Source: a virus. Taken from it: a stretch of 28,179 nt of DNA. Under the pieces are notes generated by a model. That model was not told the DNA's origin. It did no database searches and worked only from the letters and a program-made list of their open reading frames with translations. Below, one piece after another: positions 6,306 to 13,873 of the stretch. Position numbers and translations under genes: made by a program. The stretch lies in IMG/VR virus record IMGVR_UViG_3300003886_000038, positions 1 to 28,179 of that record. One strand, 5' to 3'. Each line of letters begins with the position of its first letter. Position 1 is the stretch's first letter.

Positions 6306-8248
6306 CCGATGCTCCGACGCGTGCGATTGGTCGAGATGGCGCGCTGTGTCGAACTGGTGATCTCATAAGCCGAGATGTTGATGTTCGGCGGCTTGATCGT
6401 CACCGAGAGATCCTGCGCCTTGGTCGCCGCCGTGCCGCGATTGACCGCGTCGCGAGTCGATTTCCCGGCACTGACCCCTTCGGCTCCCTTGCTTTCGATA
6501 CGGTCGAGGACCGCCAGCAGCTCGGGGCTGAACGTAGCCCGGTCGCGCTCGGCCTTGTCGAGGAATACCTGCCCCGCTTCGACCTGCCGGATGATGGTCG
6601 GACCGATGGCAAGCAGGGCGCCAGCGAGTCCGATGCCACGGCTTACCCCCATCTGCCTGACGCCCTTCGGCAGTGCCGCAGCGCCACCGCCACCACCGAC
6701 CGGCGGCAGCACGCCCTTGCCGCCGCCGCCAGGCACCCCGCCGACGTTCACGACGCCCGCCGATACCGTCATCGTCGCCACCTTGAAGATGCTCTTGAGC
6801 AGCCCTGCAGCCGAGCCCAGACCGATGACGCCGCCCGTGAGCTTGCCCGCTGCCAGCAGCGCGATGAGTCCCGTCTTCACCTCCCGCGGCAGGCTGTTGA
6901 AGATATCGATGGCCTTGCCCGCGATGTCGGCCCCGAACTGCAACCCCTTCTGGATGTCCTCCCACGGGATGCCGGCCACGAAGTTGCGGATATCCTCGAA
7001 CGTCTTGTCGAGATTCTCGGGCGAGGTGAAGTCATCGAACGCCTTGCCGATGTTCGCTCCGAACTCCTCGATGGCAGGCTGGTTCTCCTGGATGAGCTTC
7101 CGCAGCCTCGTGGTGATGCGCGTGAGCCCCGGCAACAGCGCCGTGCCGATGGTGATGCCCACGTCCACGAGGTTGTCGCGCAGCAGCCCGAGCTGTTTGT
7201 TGAAGCCCTTTAGCTGCTTGTTCGCCACCTCGTCGGTCGTGCCGCCAGCCTTGCGCAGGTCCTTCTCGTAGCGCTTGATCTTCCCTGACGAGCCCAGCAG
7301 CAGCTCGATGCCCGTCTTGGTGTTGCGGTTGAGCCCGAGCTGCTGGAATGCCGCGGCGCGCTGCTGGTCGCTCATGCCTGCGAAGCGCCGCTCAAGGATG
7401 GCCGTGACCTGGCCCATGTTCTTCAGCTCGCCGTTGTTATCGAATATCTGGATGCCGTACTTCTTGAACTCCTTGCGGTTCGTCACGGCCGCCTTCGTCA
7501 GCCCGTCCACCGTGGCCGCGAACGTAGTGCCCGCCAGCTCGCCCTTGACGCCAGCGTCAGCGAACGCCGCAAGCACCGCCACGCCTTCCTCCATGTCGAT
7601 ACCGAGCGCTCGCATCGATGGCCCGGCCTTGCGCGTCAGCGACGTGCTGAACTGCTCCACCGAGGCGTTAGCGAGCGTGTTGGCCTTCACCAGCACGTCC
7701 TGCACGCGGTTGAGCCCGCTCAGGTTCTTGGCCGCGTCCTTGCTCGTCAGGCCCAGCGCTGCCTGTGCATCCGTGGCGAGGTCTGTCGCCGTGGCGAGGT
7801 CGAAGTTGCCGGCCTGTGCGAACGCAGCCACTCGTGGCATCGCCTTGAGCTGCGCCTCTGCCGACAGTCCGGCCGAGGCGAGGAAGAAGTACGCCTCCGC
7901 CGCGTCCTTGGCGCCGAACGTCGTCGAGCGTCCGACCTCGCGCGCAGCCTGCGCCATGTCCGCGCGCATCTCTGCCGTGACGCCCTTCTGGATGGCCAGC
8001 GATTCGGTCATCGCGTCCTCGAAGTCGGCCGCCACCTTGACCGCTCCAGCGATGCCTGCACCAGCGGCAGCGGCAGCGACGAGCCCGACCTTGCCGAGGT
8101 TGCGCGCCACGTTGCCCAGGCCGCGCCCGATATTGCGCGTCGCCTTCGAGAGTCCGCCCAGCCGCTTGTTCGCGCCCTTCATGCGCTTGTCGAAGTTGCC
8201 CGAGAGGTTCAGCTCTACCGCTAGCTCGGCAGTGTCCGCCAGTCCCAT
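6302..8248 (-). CDS. Tail tape measure protein (648 aa)
   Basis: Position after the frameshifted chaperones and composition identify the tape measure, which sets tail length and is ejected with the DNA. The N-terminus carries the phage tail tape-measure domain: coiled-coil residues 1-60, a hydrophobic AAAAAGAGIAGAVKVAADFE, then REVGRSTTFGAKDAAEAYFFLASAGLSA and following Ala-rich helices. A second hydrophobic region (LIALLAAGKLTGGVIGLGSA, around residues 465-485) and a Gly-rich stretch (VGGVPGGGGKG) lie in the C-terminal third. ATG 8248 directly follows the TAG of the frameshift product, with GGAGGG seven bases upstream. At the usual ~1.5 angstrom per residue, 648 residues predict a tail near 95-100 nm. 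Confidence 0.92.
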   Translation of the reverse strand: MGLADTAELAVELNLSGNFDKRMKGANKRLGGLSKATRNIGRGLGNVARNLGKVGLVAAAAAGAGIAGAVKVAADFEDAMTESLAIQKGVTAEMRADMAQAAREVGRSTTFGAKDAAEAYFFLASAGLSAEAQLKAMPRVAAFAQAGNFDLATATDLATDAQAALGLTSKDAAKNLSGLNRVQDVLVKANTLANASVEQFSTSLTRKAGPSMRALGIDMEEGVAVLAAFADAGVKGELAGTTFAATVDGLTKAAVTNRKEFKKYGIQIFDNNGELKNMGQVTAILERRFAGMSDQQRAAAFQQLGLNRNTKTGIELLLGSSGKIKRYEKDLRKAGGTTDEVANKQLKGFNKQLGLLRDNLVDVGITIGTALLPGLTRITTRLRKLIQENQPAIEEFGANIGKAFDDFTSPENLDKTFEDIRNFVAGIPWEDIQKGLQFGADIAGKAIDIFNSLPREVKTGLIALLAAGKLTGGVIGLGSAAGLLKSIFKVATMTVSAGVVNVGGVPGGGGKGVLPPVGGGGGAAALPKGVRQMGVSRGIGLAGALLAIGPTIIRQVEAGQVFLDKAERDRATFSPELLAVLDRIESKGAEGVSAGKSTRDAVNRGTAATKAQDLSVTIKPPNINISAYEITSSTQRAISTNRTRRSIG

Positions 8249-8874
8249 CTAGACACCCTCCGCCGCCATCATGGCGCGCGACGCCTTCGCGTCCTCCATC
8301 GCACCCTCGCGTCGCAGTGCAGCCCCGATGCGCTCCTCTGCGATGAGATGCATCCGCAACATGAACGTATCCCAGTCCGGGGCGGGGCTCGCATAGTAGA
8401 AGTCGTGGACCGCCATCACGGCCTCGGGGTTGCCCGCGAGGACTTCCGGGTGGCTGATGTCGATCGCTTTGTCTGCCCATTGCGAGAGGACTTGTAGGTC
8501 TCCACCGCTGTGACGAAAGGGCGCATCGCGGACTCGCCGTACAGGTCGAAGAGCTTGTCCACGATGGGCTTCACCGTCGTATCCCAGTCGTACATGCCCG
8601 ACTGCAACGATGAGAGGTCGTGCGGTGCCGGCTCGCCGTCATCGTCCTGCACGTCCCAGCCGAGCAGCCCGTCACGCAGGAATAGCAGGCCCAGGCGCGT
8701 GATGTAGTCGGCCGTCCCCTTCGTCTCCGAGAGGATGGCCTGCGCCTCCATGCCCGCCTGTGGCGTCAGGCGAGGCCGCAGCTCGGCGTGGTCGCCATCC
8801 TCGTGAGGCTTGCCCGGACACTCGCAATCGCCGATGCGGAGCCTCTCGGATGCGACCGAGAGGACCCGGCTCAC
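8249..8874 (-). CDS. Tail assembly chaperone, long frameshifted form (G-T type)
   Basis: The long form begins as the short chaperone at GTG 8874, then shifts back one base at CCCTTTC (8521-8515) and continues in the -1 frame to TAG 8249. The region after the shift reads QVLSQWADKAIDI, then HPEVLAG, VHDFYYASPAPDWDTF and EERIGAALRREG, clearly coding-like although it has no start codon of its own. In lambda and many siphophages this G/G-T pair keeps the tape measure soluble and brings tube subunits during tail assembly. Location between tail tube and tape measure matches exactly. Ribosomal slippage is inferred from the heptamer and the open downstream frame. Confidence 0.85.
8416..8874 (-). CDS. 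Tail assembly chaperone, short form (G type, 152 aa)
   Basis: The start is GTG 8874, overlapping the tail-tube stop as GTGA; an in-frame reading from 9027 would lie inside the tube gene. The core (AELRPRLTPQAGMEAQAILSE and similar) ends in a folded segment through VETYKSS, after which the zero-frame tail is short and basic (RSTSATRKSSRATPRP), the appearance of an out-of-frame extension. CPG near C18-C20 gives a small Cys motif. This product, made by ribosomes that do not slip, is the abundant partner of the long form in tail assembly. Confidence 0.85.
   Translation of the reverse strand: MSRVLSVASERLRIGDCECPGKPHEDGDHAELRPRLTPQAGMEAQAILSETKGTADYITRLGLLFLRDGLLGWDVQDDDGEPAPHDLSSLQSGMYDWDTTVKPIVDKLFDLYGESAMRPFVTAVETYKSSRNGQTKRSTSATRKSSRATPRP
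8515..8521 (-). other. -1 ribosomal frameshift heptamer CCCTTTC
   Basis: Read on the minus strand, the zero-frame codons CGC CCT TTC contain C CCT TTC, an XXXYYYZ slippery heptamer. Slipping back one base gives CCC TTT C and opens the -1 frame to TAG 8249. The site lies 35 codons before the zero-frame stop, in the only gene pair of a siphophage where such a shift is expected. I did not identify a downstream stimulatory structure. Confidence 0.8.
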
Positions 8875-9929
8875 GGCAGCGCAGCCAGCGTGTTGACGAC
8901 CGAGGAGCGGTAGGCATACGCCAGCCCGGCGTCGTACCTGCCCTTCATCTCCAGCTCCACGATATCGTTGCCGCCGACCTCGGCCTCGGAGCGCGTGCGC
9001 CACGTCCCGCTGAACCGCTGGTCCCACGAGTACGGCACGCCCGACTCCGCCTCCTGTGTCGATTGCGTCAGCAGCTTGACGTACCGCTCCGTCGGGGTCG
9101 CGTTGAGCCAGTCCACCGTCTCGGAATCGAGCGCCTGCACGATGGCCGCCGTCTTGGCGAACCGGAAGGTAGCGGTGATGGTGCGCCCTGCGAGCCCCCA
9201 GCCGTTGACCTGGAAGCGGCTGTTGGAACCGTTGGCGAACTGCTTGCGATCCACCTCGTTCTCGATGCTCAGGGTGAAGCCATGCAGCGCGTTCGAGATG
9301 AGCGTGCCGCCGATGCCGCCAGAGGTGTCGTCGACGTAGACCGCCGAGTCGGCACCGAACACCTGCGGCAGGTTCGAGCTGACCTGTAGCCCCGTGGTCG
9401 GGGTGACATGCGGATTGACGCCCGAGAAGCGCCAGTTGGCCGAGCCGGTGAGCGGGCCCAGCTCCTCGTCGAACCCGAGGTCGAAGCTCTCCACGATGCC
9501 TCCGTAGAGCTGCATCCCGTCCTCCAGCGCAGAGTCGGTCAGCGTCGCGTCATCGGAGAACTCGTCGGTGAAGAGGTCAAGCGTGGTCGGTGACAGCGAC
9601 AGGCTCTCGTGCGCCCATGTGTAGCTGCCGCCGCCGCCTGCGGAGCCAGAGACACCGCCGCGCAGCCCGGCCGCCATGATGAGCGGGATATCGTCGAACG
9701 TCAGCGGGTTGATGGTGAACGGCAGCGCGACGTTTAGCCACGTCCGGTATGCCGGCAGCGTCGGGTCGATGGAGCCTGTATCGACCTCTTCCTGGTCCGT
9801 CCACTGCGGGTCGATATCGGGCACGCCACGCCAGCCCACGCGCCGGGTCGCAGCGACCGCCGTGTTGACTACCGACTGCTTGCCGAACTGATGCTTGCGA
9901 AACCTGGAGTAGCCGACCAGCGGGCTCAT
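8871..9929 (-). CDS. Major tail tube protein (352 aa)
   Basis: The gene lies between the tail terminator and the frameshifted chaperones, the standard place for the tube subunit. Residues 1-35 (GYSRFRKHQFGKQSVVNTAVAAT) resemble tube proteins that begin with an extended arm. Beta-rich segments follow with a Gly-rich loop (SGSAGGGGSY), and pairs such as LYGGIVESFDLGF and GANW-like strands fit the tube beta-barrel. Its 352 residues are longer than the ~150-250 common in tube proteins, so an added surface domain is possible; I cannot place its boundary. AGGTGAG lies upstream of ATG 9929. Confidence 0.8.
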   Translation of the reverse strand: MSPLVGYSRFRKHQFGKQSVVNTAVAATRRVGWRGVPDIDPQWTDQEEVDTGSIDPTLPAYRTWLNVALPFTINPLTFDDIPLIMAAGLRGGVSGSAGGGGSYTWAHESLSLSPTTLDLFTDEFSDDATLTDSALEDGMQLYGGIVESFDLGFDEELGPLTGSANWRFSGVNPHVTPTTGLQVSSNLPQVFGADSAVYVDDTSGGIGGTLISNALHGFTLSIENEVDRKQFANGSNSRFQVNGWGLAGRTITATFRFAKTAAIVQALDSETVDWLNATPTERYVKLLTQSTQEAESGVPYSWDQRFSGTWRTRSEAEVGGNDIVELEMKGRYDAGLAYAYRSSVVNTLAALP

Positions 9930-9954
9930 GTTCTCACCTCGTGGATGCCCGCCA

Positions 9955-10374
9955 CTATCGCCCTTCGTGGATGATGATACGCCCTACCGTCACGGTCACG
10001 ATGGGATAGACGACACCCTCGCCCATCTCCAGCTCGCCGGATGCGACGCGGACCGGCTCGCTCACCGTGTTGGCACCGACCCACTTCGGGTTATCCGTCA
10101 GCCATTCCACCAGCGAATCGGCCAGCGCATCGAGCGTCGCGGACTCCTCGCGGCTCGGGCCCGGCACCGCCACGAGTATCAGGTCGAGCTCTGCCTCCGT
10201 GCGCCTCACGCCAGACGTATGCACCATGTCCTGACGCATCGAGCCGATATAGATGCACTGCCCCTTGAAGCTCGCAGGGCGCGCCGTGTACAGCGTCAGG
10301 CCGTCCGTCAGCGTCGCGATCCACGATGTGAGCGTGGTCACGGCCGCTGCGCGTGTGGTCGCCCGCCAGGCCAT
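9955..10374 (-). CDS. Tail terminator / tail completion protein (139 aa)
   Basis: Length, order and fold-type sequence (RATTRAAAVTTLTSWIATL at the start, an alternating-strand LDLILVAVPG centre and VVYPIVTVTVGRIIIHE at the end) fit the family that caps the tail tube and joins it to the head (lambda U/gp17-type). ATG 10374 has no clear ribosome binding site. A TGA lies two codons upstream in the same frame, so no longer start exists. A strong hairpin (10388-10430) lies 13 bases before the start and separates this gene from the upstream HNH gene. Confidence 0.7.
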   Translation of the reverse strand: MAWRATTRAAAVTTLTSWIATLTDGLTLYTARPASFKGQCIYIGSMRQDMVHTSGVRRTEAELDLILVAVPGPSREESATLDALADSLVEWLTDNPKWVGANTVSEPVRVASGELEMGEGVVYPIVTVTVGRIIIHEGR

Positions 10375-10387
10375 CAGTCAGGGTCGC

Positions 10388-10430
10388 CGGGGTGCTGGAC
10401 GCGGCGGGCAAACACAACGCCAGCACCCCG
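10388..10430. repeat. Inverted repeat, 11-bp arms, between the HNH and tail terminator genes
   Basis: CGGGGTGCTGG (10388-10398) and CCAGCACCCCG (10420-10430) are perfect reverse complements separated by 21 bases, giving a GC-rich hairpin in the message. No T-run follows on the minus strand, so a simple intrinsic terminator is not shown. It could be an attenuator, an RNA processing site or part of an insertion junction of the HNH gene. Confidence 0.7.
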
Positions 10431-10453
10431 ACACGAGATGGGATAGGGGATAG

Positions 10454-10906
10454 TCACGCCGCGCGCCACGCTTTGCCGGTATGGATGTTCGAGACGGTCG
10501 CCGGGCTCACTCCGAACCGTACGGCGGTATGACGCTGCGCGACCCCAGCAGAACAGAGACGCCGGATCTCGACCGCTTCCTTGGCAGTCAGCTTGGCGCT
10601 GCCATTGTCCTCGCCGAGATGAGCCTTATATCGAGCCCGCCCGCGCTCCATCATGTCCCGTGCATTCTGGGTCGCATCGCCGAGATACAAGTGCGCGGGA
10701 CGGACGCAGGGTTTGACGTCGCATCGATGTAGGACCATGCGCCCATCCGGGATAGGCCCGGCCACCGTTTCATAGGCGAACCGATGAGCCGTCATGAATG
10801 GCCCGCCCGTCACCTTGAAGTTGCCATAGCCGTGTGACCCGATGGCGCCTTGCCATAGCCAACACCCGAGCCCCTTGCGGACCTTTGACCAGAAGCGTTC
10901 ATCCAT
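10454..10906 (-). CDS. Free-standing HNH endonuclease with C-terminal helix-turn-helix
   Basis: This 150-residue protein has an HNH_3-type core: AHRFAYE (H41), then LHRCDVKPCVRPAHLYLG (H60, C62, C67, H72), and QNARDM (N81). The C-terminal 45 residues (KLTAKEAVEIRRLCSAGVAQ then VSPATVSNIHTGKAW) form a helix-turn-helix such as those that direct homing endonucleases to their site. It would cut DNA at a specific sequence, possibly an allele of the flanking tail region lacking the insert. It sits between two conserved structural genes, where it has no structural role. Its ATG overlaps the previous stop as TGATG, while the downstream junction is a 79-base gap with a hairpin. Confidence 0.88.
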   Translation of the reverse strand: MDERFWSKVRKGLGCWLWQGAIGSHGYGNFKVTGGPFMTAHRFAYETVAGPIPDGRMVLHRCDVKPCVRPAHLYLGDATQNARDMMERGRARYKAHLGEDNGSAKLTAKEAVEIRRLCSAGVAQRHTAVRFGVSPATVSNIHTGKAWRAA

Positions 10907-11463
10907 CAGTTCGCGGCGCCATTCCAGCGCGCATGAACGTACTCCCGCAGGATGCCCGGAGCACGCCCCTTGACGTGCTTCAACGCAGGGCGCATGAATG
11001 GCTGCGCCGGGATGCGTGGGATGCGAACGCTGCTCTGCTGTCCGCCACGAGCGCGGTCCGGCCGCGGGATGAATGTGACCTTGGTGCCTCGGCGCGGTGA
11101 ACCCGATAGCCGCGACTGTCCGCCCGCCTTGGTATTCGTGAAGCGCAGCGCCTTCTTCCGTTTCGCCACGACGGTATGAGCACGCGTCCCGAACTCGACA
11201 TAGCGCGCATAGCTCATGCCGGCCTCTACCACGACCCGCTCGGCAGTCACGGGCAATACGACCTTGATGCTGCGTTGCAGCTCACCGGGTCGCCCTCGCC
11301 GCCCTGCCTGAGACTTGCCGACCGGCACCTCGTCCTGCGCCTTCGCGACGACGATGTTGCCGAGCTGGCCCAACATCGCCTTGCGTCCAGCCGAGTCCTG
11401 CAACGCTGCCAGCCGTCGCTGTAGCTCGCGCCCACCGACCAGCCGAGCGCCCGTCCGCGCCAT
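10906..11463 (-). CDS. HK97 gp10-like head-tail / tail completion protein (185 aa)
   Basis: The start is ATG 11463, sharing TGATG with the preceding stop; a frame open to 11475 is not needed. Features of the gp10-like family include the N-terminal helix (GGRELQRRLAALQDSAG), VGKSQAGRRGRPGELQRSI, and the family hallmark SYARYVEFGTRAH near the centre, followed by AQPFMRPALKHVKG near the end. Members join the tail to the head in HK97-type phages. A basic, Gly-rich loop (TNTKAGGQSRLSGSPRRGTK) lies between hallmark segments. Order (connector, small protein, gp10-like, terminator, tube) is standard, apart from the inserted HNH gene. Confidence 0.85.
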   Translation of the reverse strand: MARTGARLVGGRELQRRLAALQDSAGRKAMLGQLGNIVVAKAQDEVPVGKSQAGRRGRPGELQRSIKVVLPVTAERVVVEAGMSYARYVEFGTRAHTVVAKRKKALRFTNTKAGGQSRLSGSPRRGTKVTFIPRPDRARGGQQSSVRIPRIPAQPFMRPALKHVKGRAPGILREYVHARWNGAAN

Positions 11464-11696
11464 CAGGCACACCACCTAGCGAAACGGATATCACTCGCCT
11501 TGAGCGCTTCGCGTGCGAGTTGCGCGGCCTCTTCGTCATGGAAAACGCGGTCGGTCTGGTGAGCAGCTCCGGTGCCCATGGCGATGTGCTCAAGCACTTG
11601 GATATACAGTCTGTCCTCCAATGAGTGCGCCACTTCACTGTCGCCGTTCACCGTAGCGATGGTAGCGACGAGGTCGCGTACCTCTTCGATGGTCAT
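11463..11696 (-). CDS. Small protein between head-tail connector and gp10-like genes (77 aa)
   Basis: ATG 11696 overlaps the connector stop as ATGA, and the stop overlaps the next ATG as TGATG, so the gene is firmly placed. The product is mostly helical (IEEVRDLVATIATVNGDSEVA, RLYIQVLEHIAMGTG, EEAAQLAREALKASDIRFA) and ends in RWCA. In many HK97-type phages the slot after the first connector holds a stopper/second head-closure protein, usually ~100 residues and beta-rich. This one is shorter and helical, so I do not assign that role. Confidence 0.65.
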   Translation of the reverse strand: MTIEEVRDLVATIATVNGDSEVAHSLEDRLYIQVLEHIAMGTGAAHQTDRVFHDEEAAQLAREALKASDIRFARWCA

Positions 11697-12346
11697 ACCG
11701 CCACCATCTGCGAGCCGAGCGTCCAGTCGCGCATGAAGTCCTGCACCTCGATGGGCAGGTTGCTGTAGTCGCGGAACGTGCCGTCTGCGGATACCGATGA
11801 GCCCGAGAGGATGGAGTCCGGGCGCACGGTGTAGAAGCCCGCCAACGCCTTGCACGCCATCAGCAGCTCGTCCGGCGCCAGCAGCCAGCCCCAGTCACCC
11901 AGGATGGTGAGGTCGTTCGGTGTGCTGGCCCACGAGCGGCCCGCCTCGATCCCGGAATCGAGCCCCCTGTCCCACCAGTCCGACTGATGCAGGTATGACG
12001 GACCATCGAGCCGCGATTGGTACGTTCGGAACTGGATGGCCGTGAATATCGTCTGCTCGTGCCGGTCCGGCATCAGGTAGTAGCCGCTGTCCGCCGTCAG
12101 GGCCGAGTCGCTCTTGGTCACCGTCGTGGCGACGCGGAGGTCCGGGATGCTGAGCTGCGCGCGGCCGTGCGTCGTGAACGTCTTGGTCACGCCTGCCTGG
12201 ACCTCGAACTGCCGGGCACTCTCGCGCTCGAGGAAGCTCGATGCTGCGCGGATGTTGGATTCGAGTCGCGCCGTCGCATAGCGCTTGTCGGTCAGCGCCG
12301 TATCGAGGTAGTCCCGTAGCTCACCCGCCGAGATGAACGCTGGCAA
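11693..12346 (-). CDS. Head-tail connector (gp6-like adaptor, 217 aa)
   Basis: The N-terminus (ELRDYLDTALTDKRYATARL, ASSFLERESARQFEV) matches the helical adaptor family that docks under the portal (HK97 gp6/SPP1 gp15 type). The middle is beta-rich (TTHGRAQLSIPDLRVATTVT), and the C-terminal helices (DELLMACKALAGFYTVRPDS, EVQDFMRDWTLGSQMV) are also typical. At 217 residues it is longer than the smallest adaptors, with an inserted beta region. The start is TTG 12346, with GGAG seven bases upstream. It overlaps the preceding glycosyltransferase by 26 bases, so the cassette reads straight into the structural operon. Confidence 0.8.
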   Translation of the reverse strand: MPAFISAGELRDYLDTALTDKRYATARLESNIRAASSFLERESARQFEVQAGVTKTFTTHGRAQLSIPDLRVATTVTKSDSALTADSGYYLMPDRHEQTIFTAIQFRTYQSRLDGPSYLHQSDWWDRGLDSGIEAGRSWASTPNDLTILGDWGWLLAPDELLMACKALAGFYTVRPDSILSGSSVSADGTFRDYSNLPIEVQDFMRDWTLGSQMVAV

Positions 12347-13661
12347 GGGCAGTCTCCGCCTTCGGCTTGCCCGCCGTGTCTGAGTCTACTCCCTCGATGA
12401 CATCACGGAACTGCTCCGCTGCCCGTACCCATGAGAAGTGCTCGCGGATATGCGCCGGGCCCAGCGCGCCGAGCGACTGTGCCCGCGAGGGGTGCGCCAG
12501 CATCCAGTCCACCGCCTCACCGAACTTGCGCTCGTCCACGCGCGCCCAGTAATGGTCGTACTCGTTGTCCGTCAGCGCCGCGATGGGCACCACCTTGCCG
12601 GCCGGTCCGATGACCTCCGGCACCGCGCTGTAGTCCATCCCCACCGCCGGCGTGCCACAGGCGAGCGCCTCCGCGATGGTGAGCCCGAAGCCCTCCGCCG
12701 ACGTGCTCACGTAGACGTCCGCCGCGTTGTACAGGATGTTGAGCACGTTGCGAGGCACCGCGCCCATGCCGGTCAGCATGATGCGGTCCCGTATCTCGGG
12801 CGGGTACTTGCTCATGCTGTCCCCGATGTTGCCGCCCTGGTCCACCGGCCGGCAGTGCAGCACCAGCAGTCGCCGCGCATCACGCGCCAGCACGGGCGCC
12901 ATAGCGCGGAGCAGACTGTTGTAGTTCTTGCGCGGCATGTGGCGGTCCGTGCGCACTGCCCAGCGCTCGCGCGGGTCGCGGCCGAAGAAGCGTTTGGCAT
13001 CCTCCTTGGAGCGGATGACGTGCAGCTTGTCCTTCTCGCGCACCGTGATGGGTCGTGCACCCGTGGCGGGCCAGAAGTCATCGCTGTCGACGCCGTGATA
13101 GACCAGCGGCGGCACGTAGCCCACGACCTCACCGATGGCAGCTTGCCCGAAGCGTGACATCGCGACCGGCTTGACGAAGCTCCACATCTCGGCCCAGCGC
13201 GGCGGCAGGTCGACGCCCTCGATAGGGCAGTAATGGAAGCTGCGGATGCTCTGGAACGCCTCGCGGTATGGCCACACCGACATGCGCACCTGCGCGAAGT
13301 CGCCCAGCAGCACCGCCGCGTCCGGCTTCCAGTCGCCCCACGGAGTCTTGTCCGCCATCAGGACGTCCCCACCGCCCTCGCCCCGGAGGATGCGCGGGAT
13401 GAACTCCGCCGCACCCGTCACGCCCGTCTTGTCGCCTGCCTCGAAGGCCATCGCGACCTGGGCCAGCAGGTAGCGCGTATCGATGGTGCGTGATGCGAAC
13501 GGCTCGGGCAGCTCGCCGTCTATCTCGTTCTGGGAGACGAAGCGCACGTCCAGCCCGAGGTCCAGCAGCGCGCGCCCGAGGTCCAGCGTGACCGTACCGA
13601 ATCCGGTGCTTGACAAATCTCCAAAGAACACAAGCCTTGTCAATGTACCGCCTTCGGTCAC
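12321..13661 (-). CDS. Glycosyltransferase, GT-B fold, GT4-like (about 446 aa)
   Basis: The C-terminal half carries the GT4 donor-binding signature: ADVYVSTSAEGFGL followed by TIAEALACGTPAVGMDYSAVPE, preceded by NRHMPRK-like VRTDRHMPRKN, LLVLHCRP and DRIMLTGMG. The N-terminus has a Rossmann-type start (TRLVFFGDLSSTGFGTVTLD). It should move a sugar from a nucleotide donor to an acceptor that the sequence does not reveal. The stated GTG start overlaps the previous stop as GTGA; TTG 13643, with AGGCGG just upstream, is an equally possible start six codons later. Frames open to 13763 lie inside the preceding gene. This is the last enzyme of the cassette and overlaps the connector gene. Confidence 0.9.
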   Translation of the reverse strand: MTEGGTLTRLVFFGDLSSTGFGTVTLDLGRALLDLGLDVRFVSQNEIDGELPEPFASRTIDTRYLLAQVAMAFEAGDKTGVTGAAEFIPRILRGEGGGDVLMADKTPWGDWKPDAAVLLGDFAQVRMSVWPYREAFQSIRSFHYCPIEGVDLPPRWAEMWSFVKPVAMSRFGQAAIGEVVGYVPPLVYHGVDSDDFWPATGARPITVREKDKLHVIRSKEDAKRFFGRDPRERWAVRTDRHMPRKNYNSLLRAMAPVLARDARRLLVLHCRPVDQGGNIGDSMSKYPPEIRDRIMLTGMGAVPRNVLNILYNAADVYVSTSAEGFGLTIAEALACGTPAVGMDYSAVPEVIGPAGKVVPIAALTDNEYDHYWARVDERKFGEAVDWMLAHPSRAQSLGALGPAHIREHFSWVRAAEQFRDVIEGVDSDTAGKPKAETALASVHLGG

Positions 13662-13873
13662 AGGTCGGACGAGAAGCCATAGGATGCCGAAGCGCCATGT
13701 GCCGCGTGCCACCCATCGGCGGCTGGGCCGATGACGTGAACGACCTCCTCGTCCAGCGTCCACGTTCTGCCTTGACTGTCGATGGCGGCGTACTGGCCGT
13801 CCTCGTACGAGATGAGTACGACGTACCTGTCTCCGGGCGGGGTGCGTAGAGTCTCAGCTAGTAGCGGGACCAT
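13658..13873 (-). CDS. Small beta-rich protein inside the glycosyltransferase cassette (71 aa)
   Basis: ATG 13873 follows GGAGGG by seven bases and overlaps the preceding glycosyltransferase stop as TGATG; its own stop overlaps the next gene as GTGA. The product has alternating strands (DRYVVLISYEDGQYAAIDSQ, GRTWTLDEEVVHVIGPA), as in a small beta-barrel or SH3-like fold, then a Gly/Ala/Ser tail. No catalytic motif is visible. Being wedged between two glycosyltransferases with overlaps at both ends suggests it works with them, perhaps as an accessory subunit, but the family is not recognised. Confidence 0.7.
   Translation of the reverse strand: MVPLLAETLRTPPGDRYVVLISYEDGQYAAIDSQGRTWTLDEEVVHVIGPAADGWHAAHGASASYGFSSDL

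Noticed and set aside
5469-6368. A 299-codon plus-strand reading frame opposite the tail-tip gene, and another of 359 codons at 23943-25022 opposite the large terminase gene
   Set aside because: Both are antisense shadows of clear genes, Arg/His/Val-rich with no family motifs. High GC creates long open frames on the opposite strand. No plus-strand frame had a supporting start signal.
8874-9027. Longer N-terminus of the tail chaperone
   Set aside because: It would lie within the tail-tube coding region and lacks conserved sequence; GTG 8874 gives the expected GTGA junction.
13610-13643. Inverted repeat TTGACAA / TTGTCAA with a 20-base spacer at the start of the third glycosyltransferase, containing a TTGACA that looks like a -35
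   Set aside because: It lies inside coding sequence, has no convincing -10 at the right distance, and 7-bp arms are likely to arise by chance.
13661-13763. Longer N-terminus of the third glycosyltransferase
   Set aside because: The extra 34 residues are Arg/Gly/Trp-rich, lie within the preceding small gene, and precede the GTGA junction that fits the local pattern.
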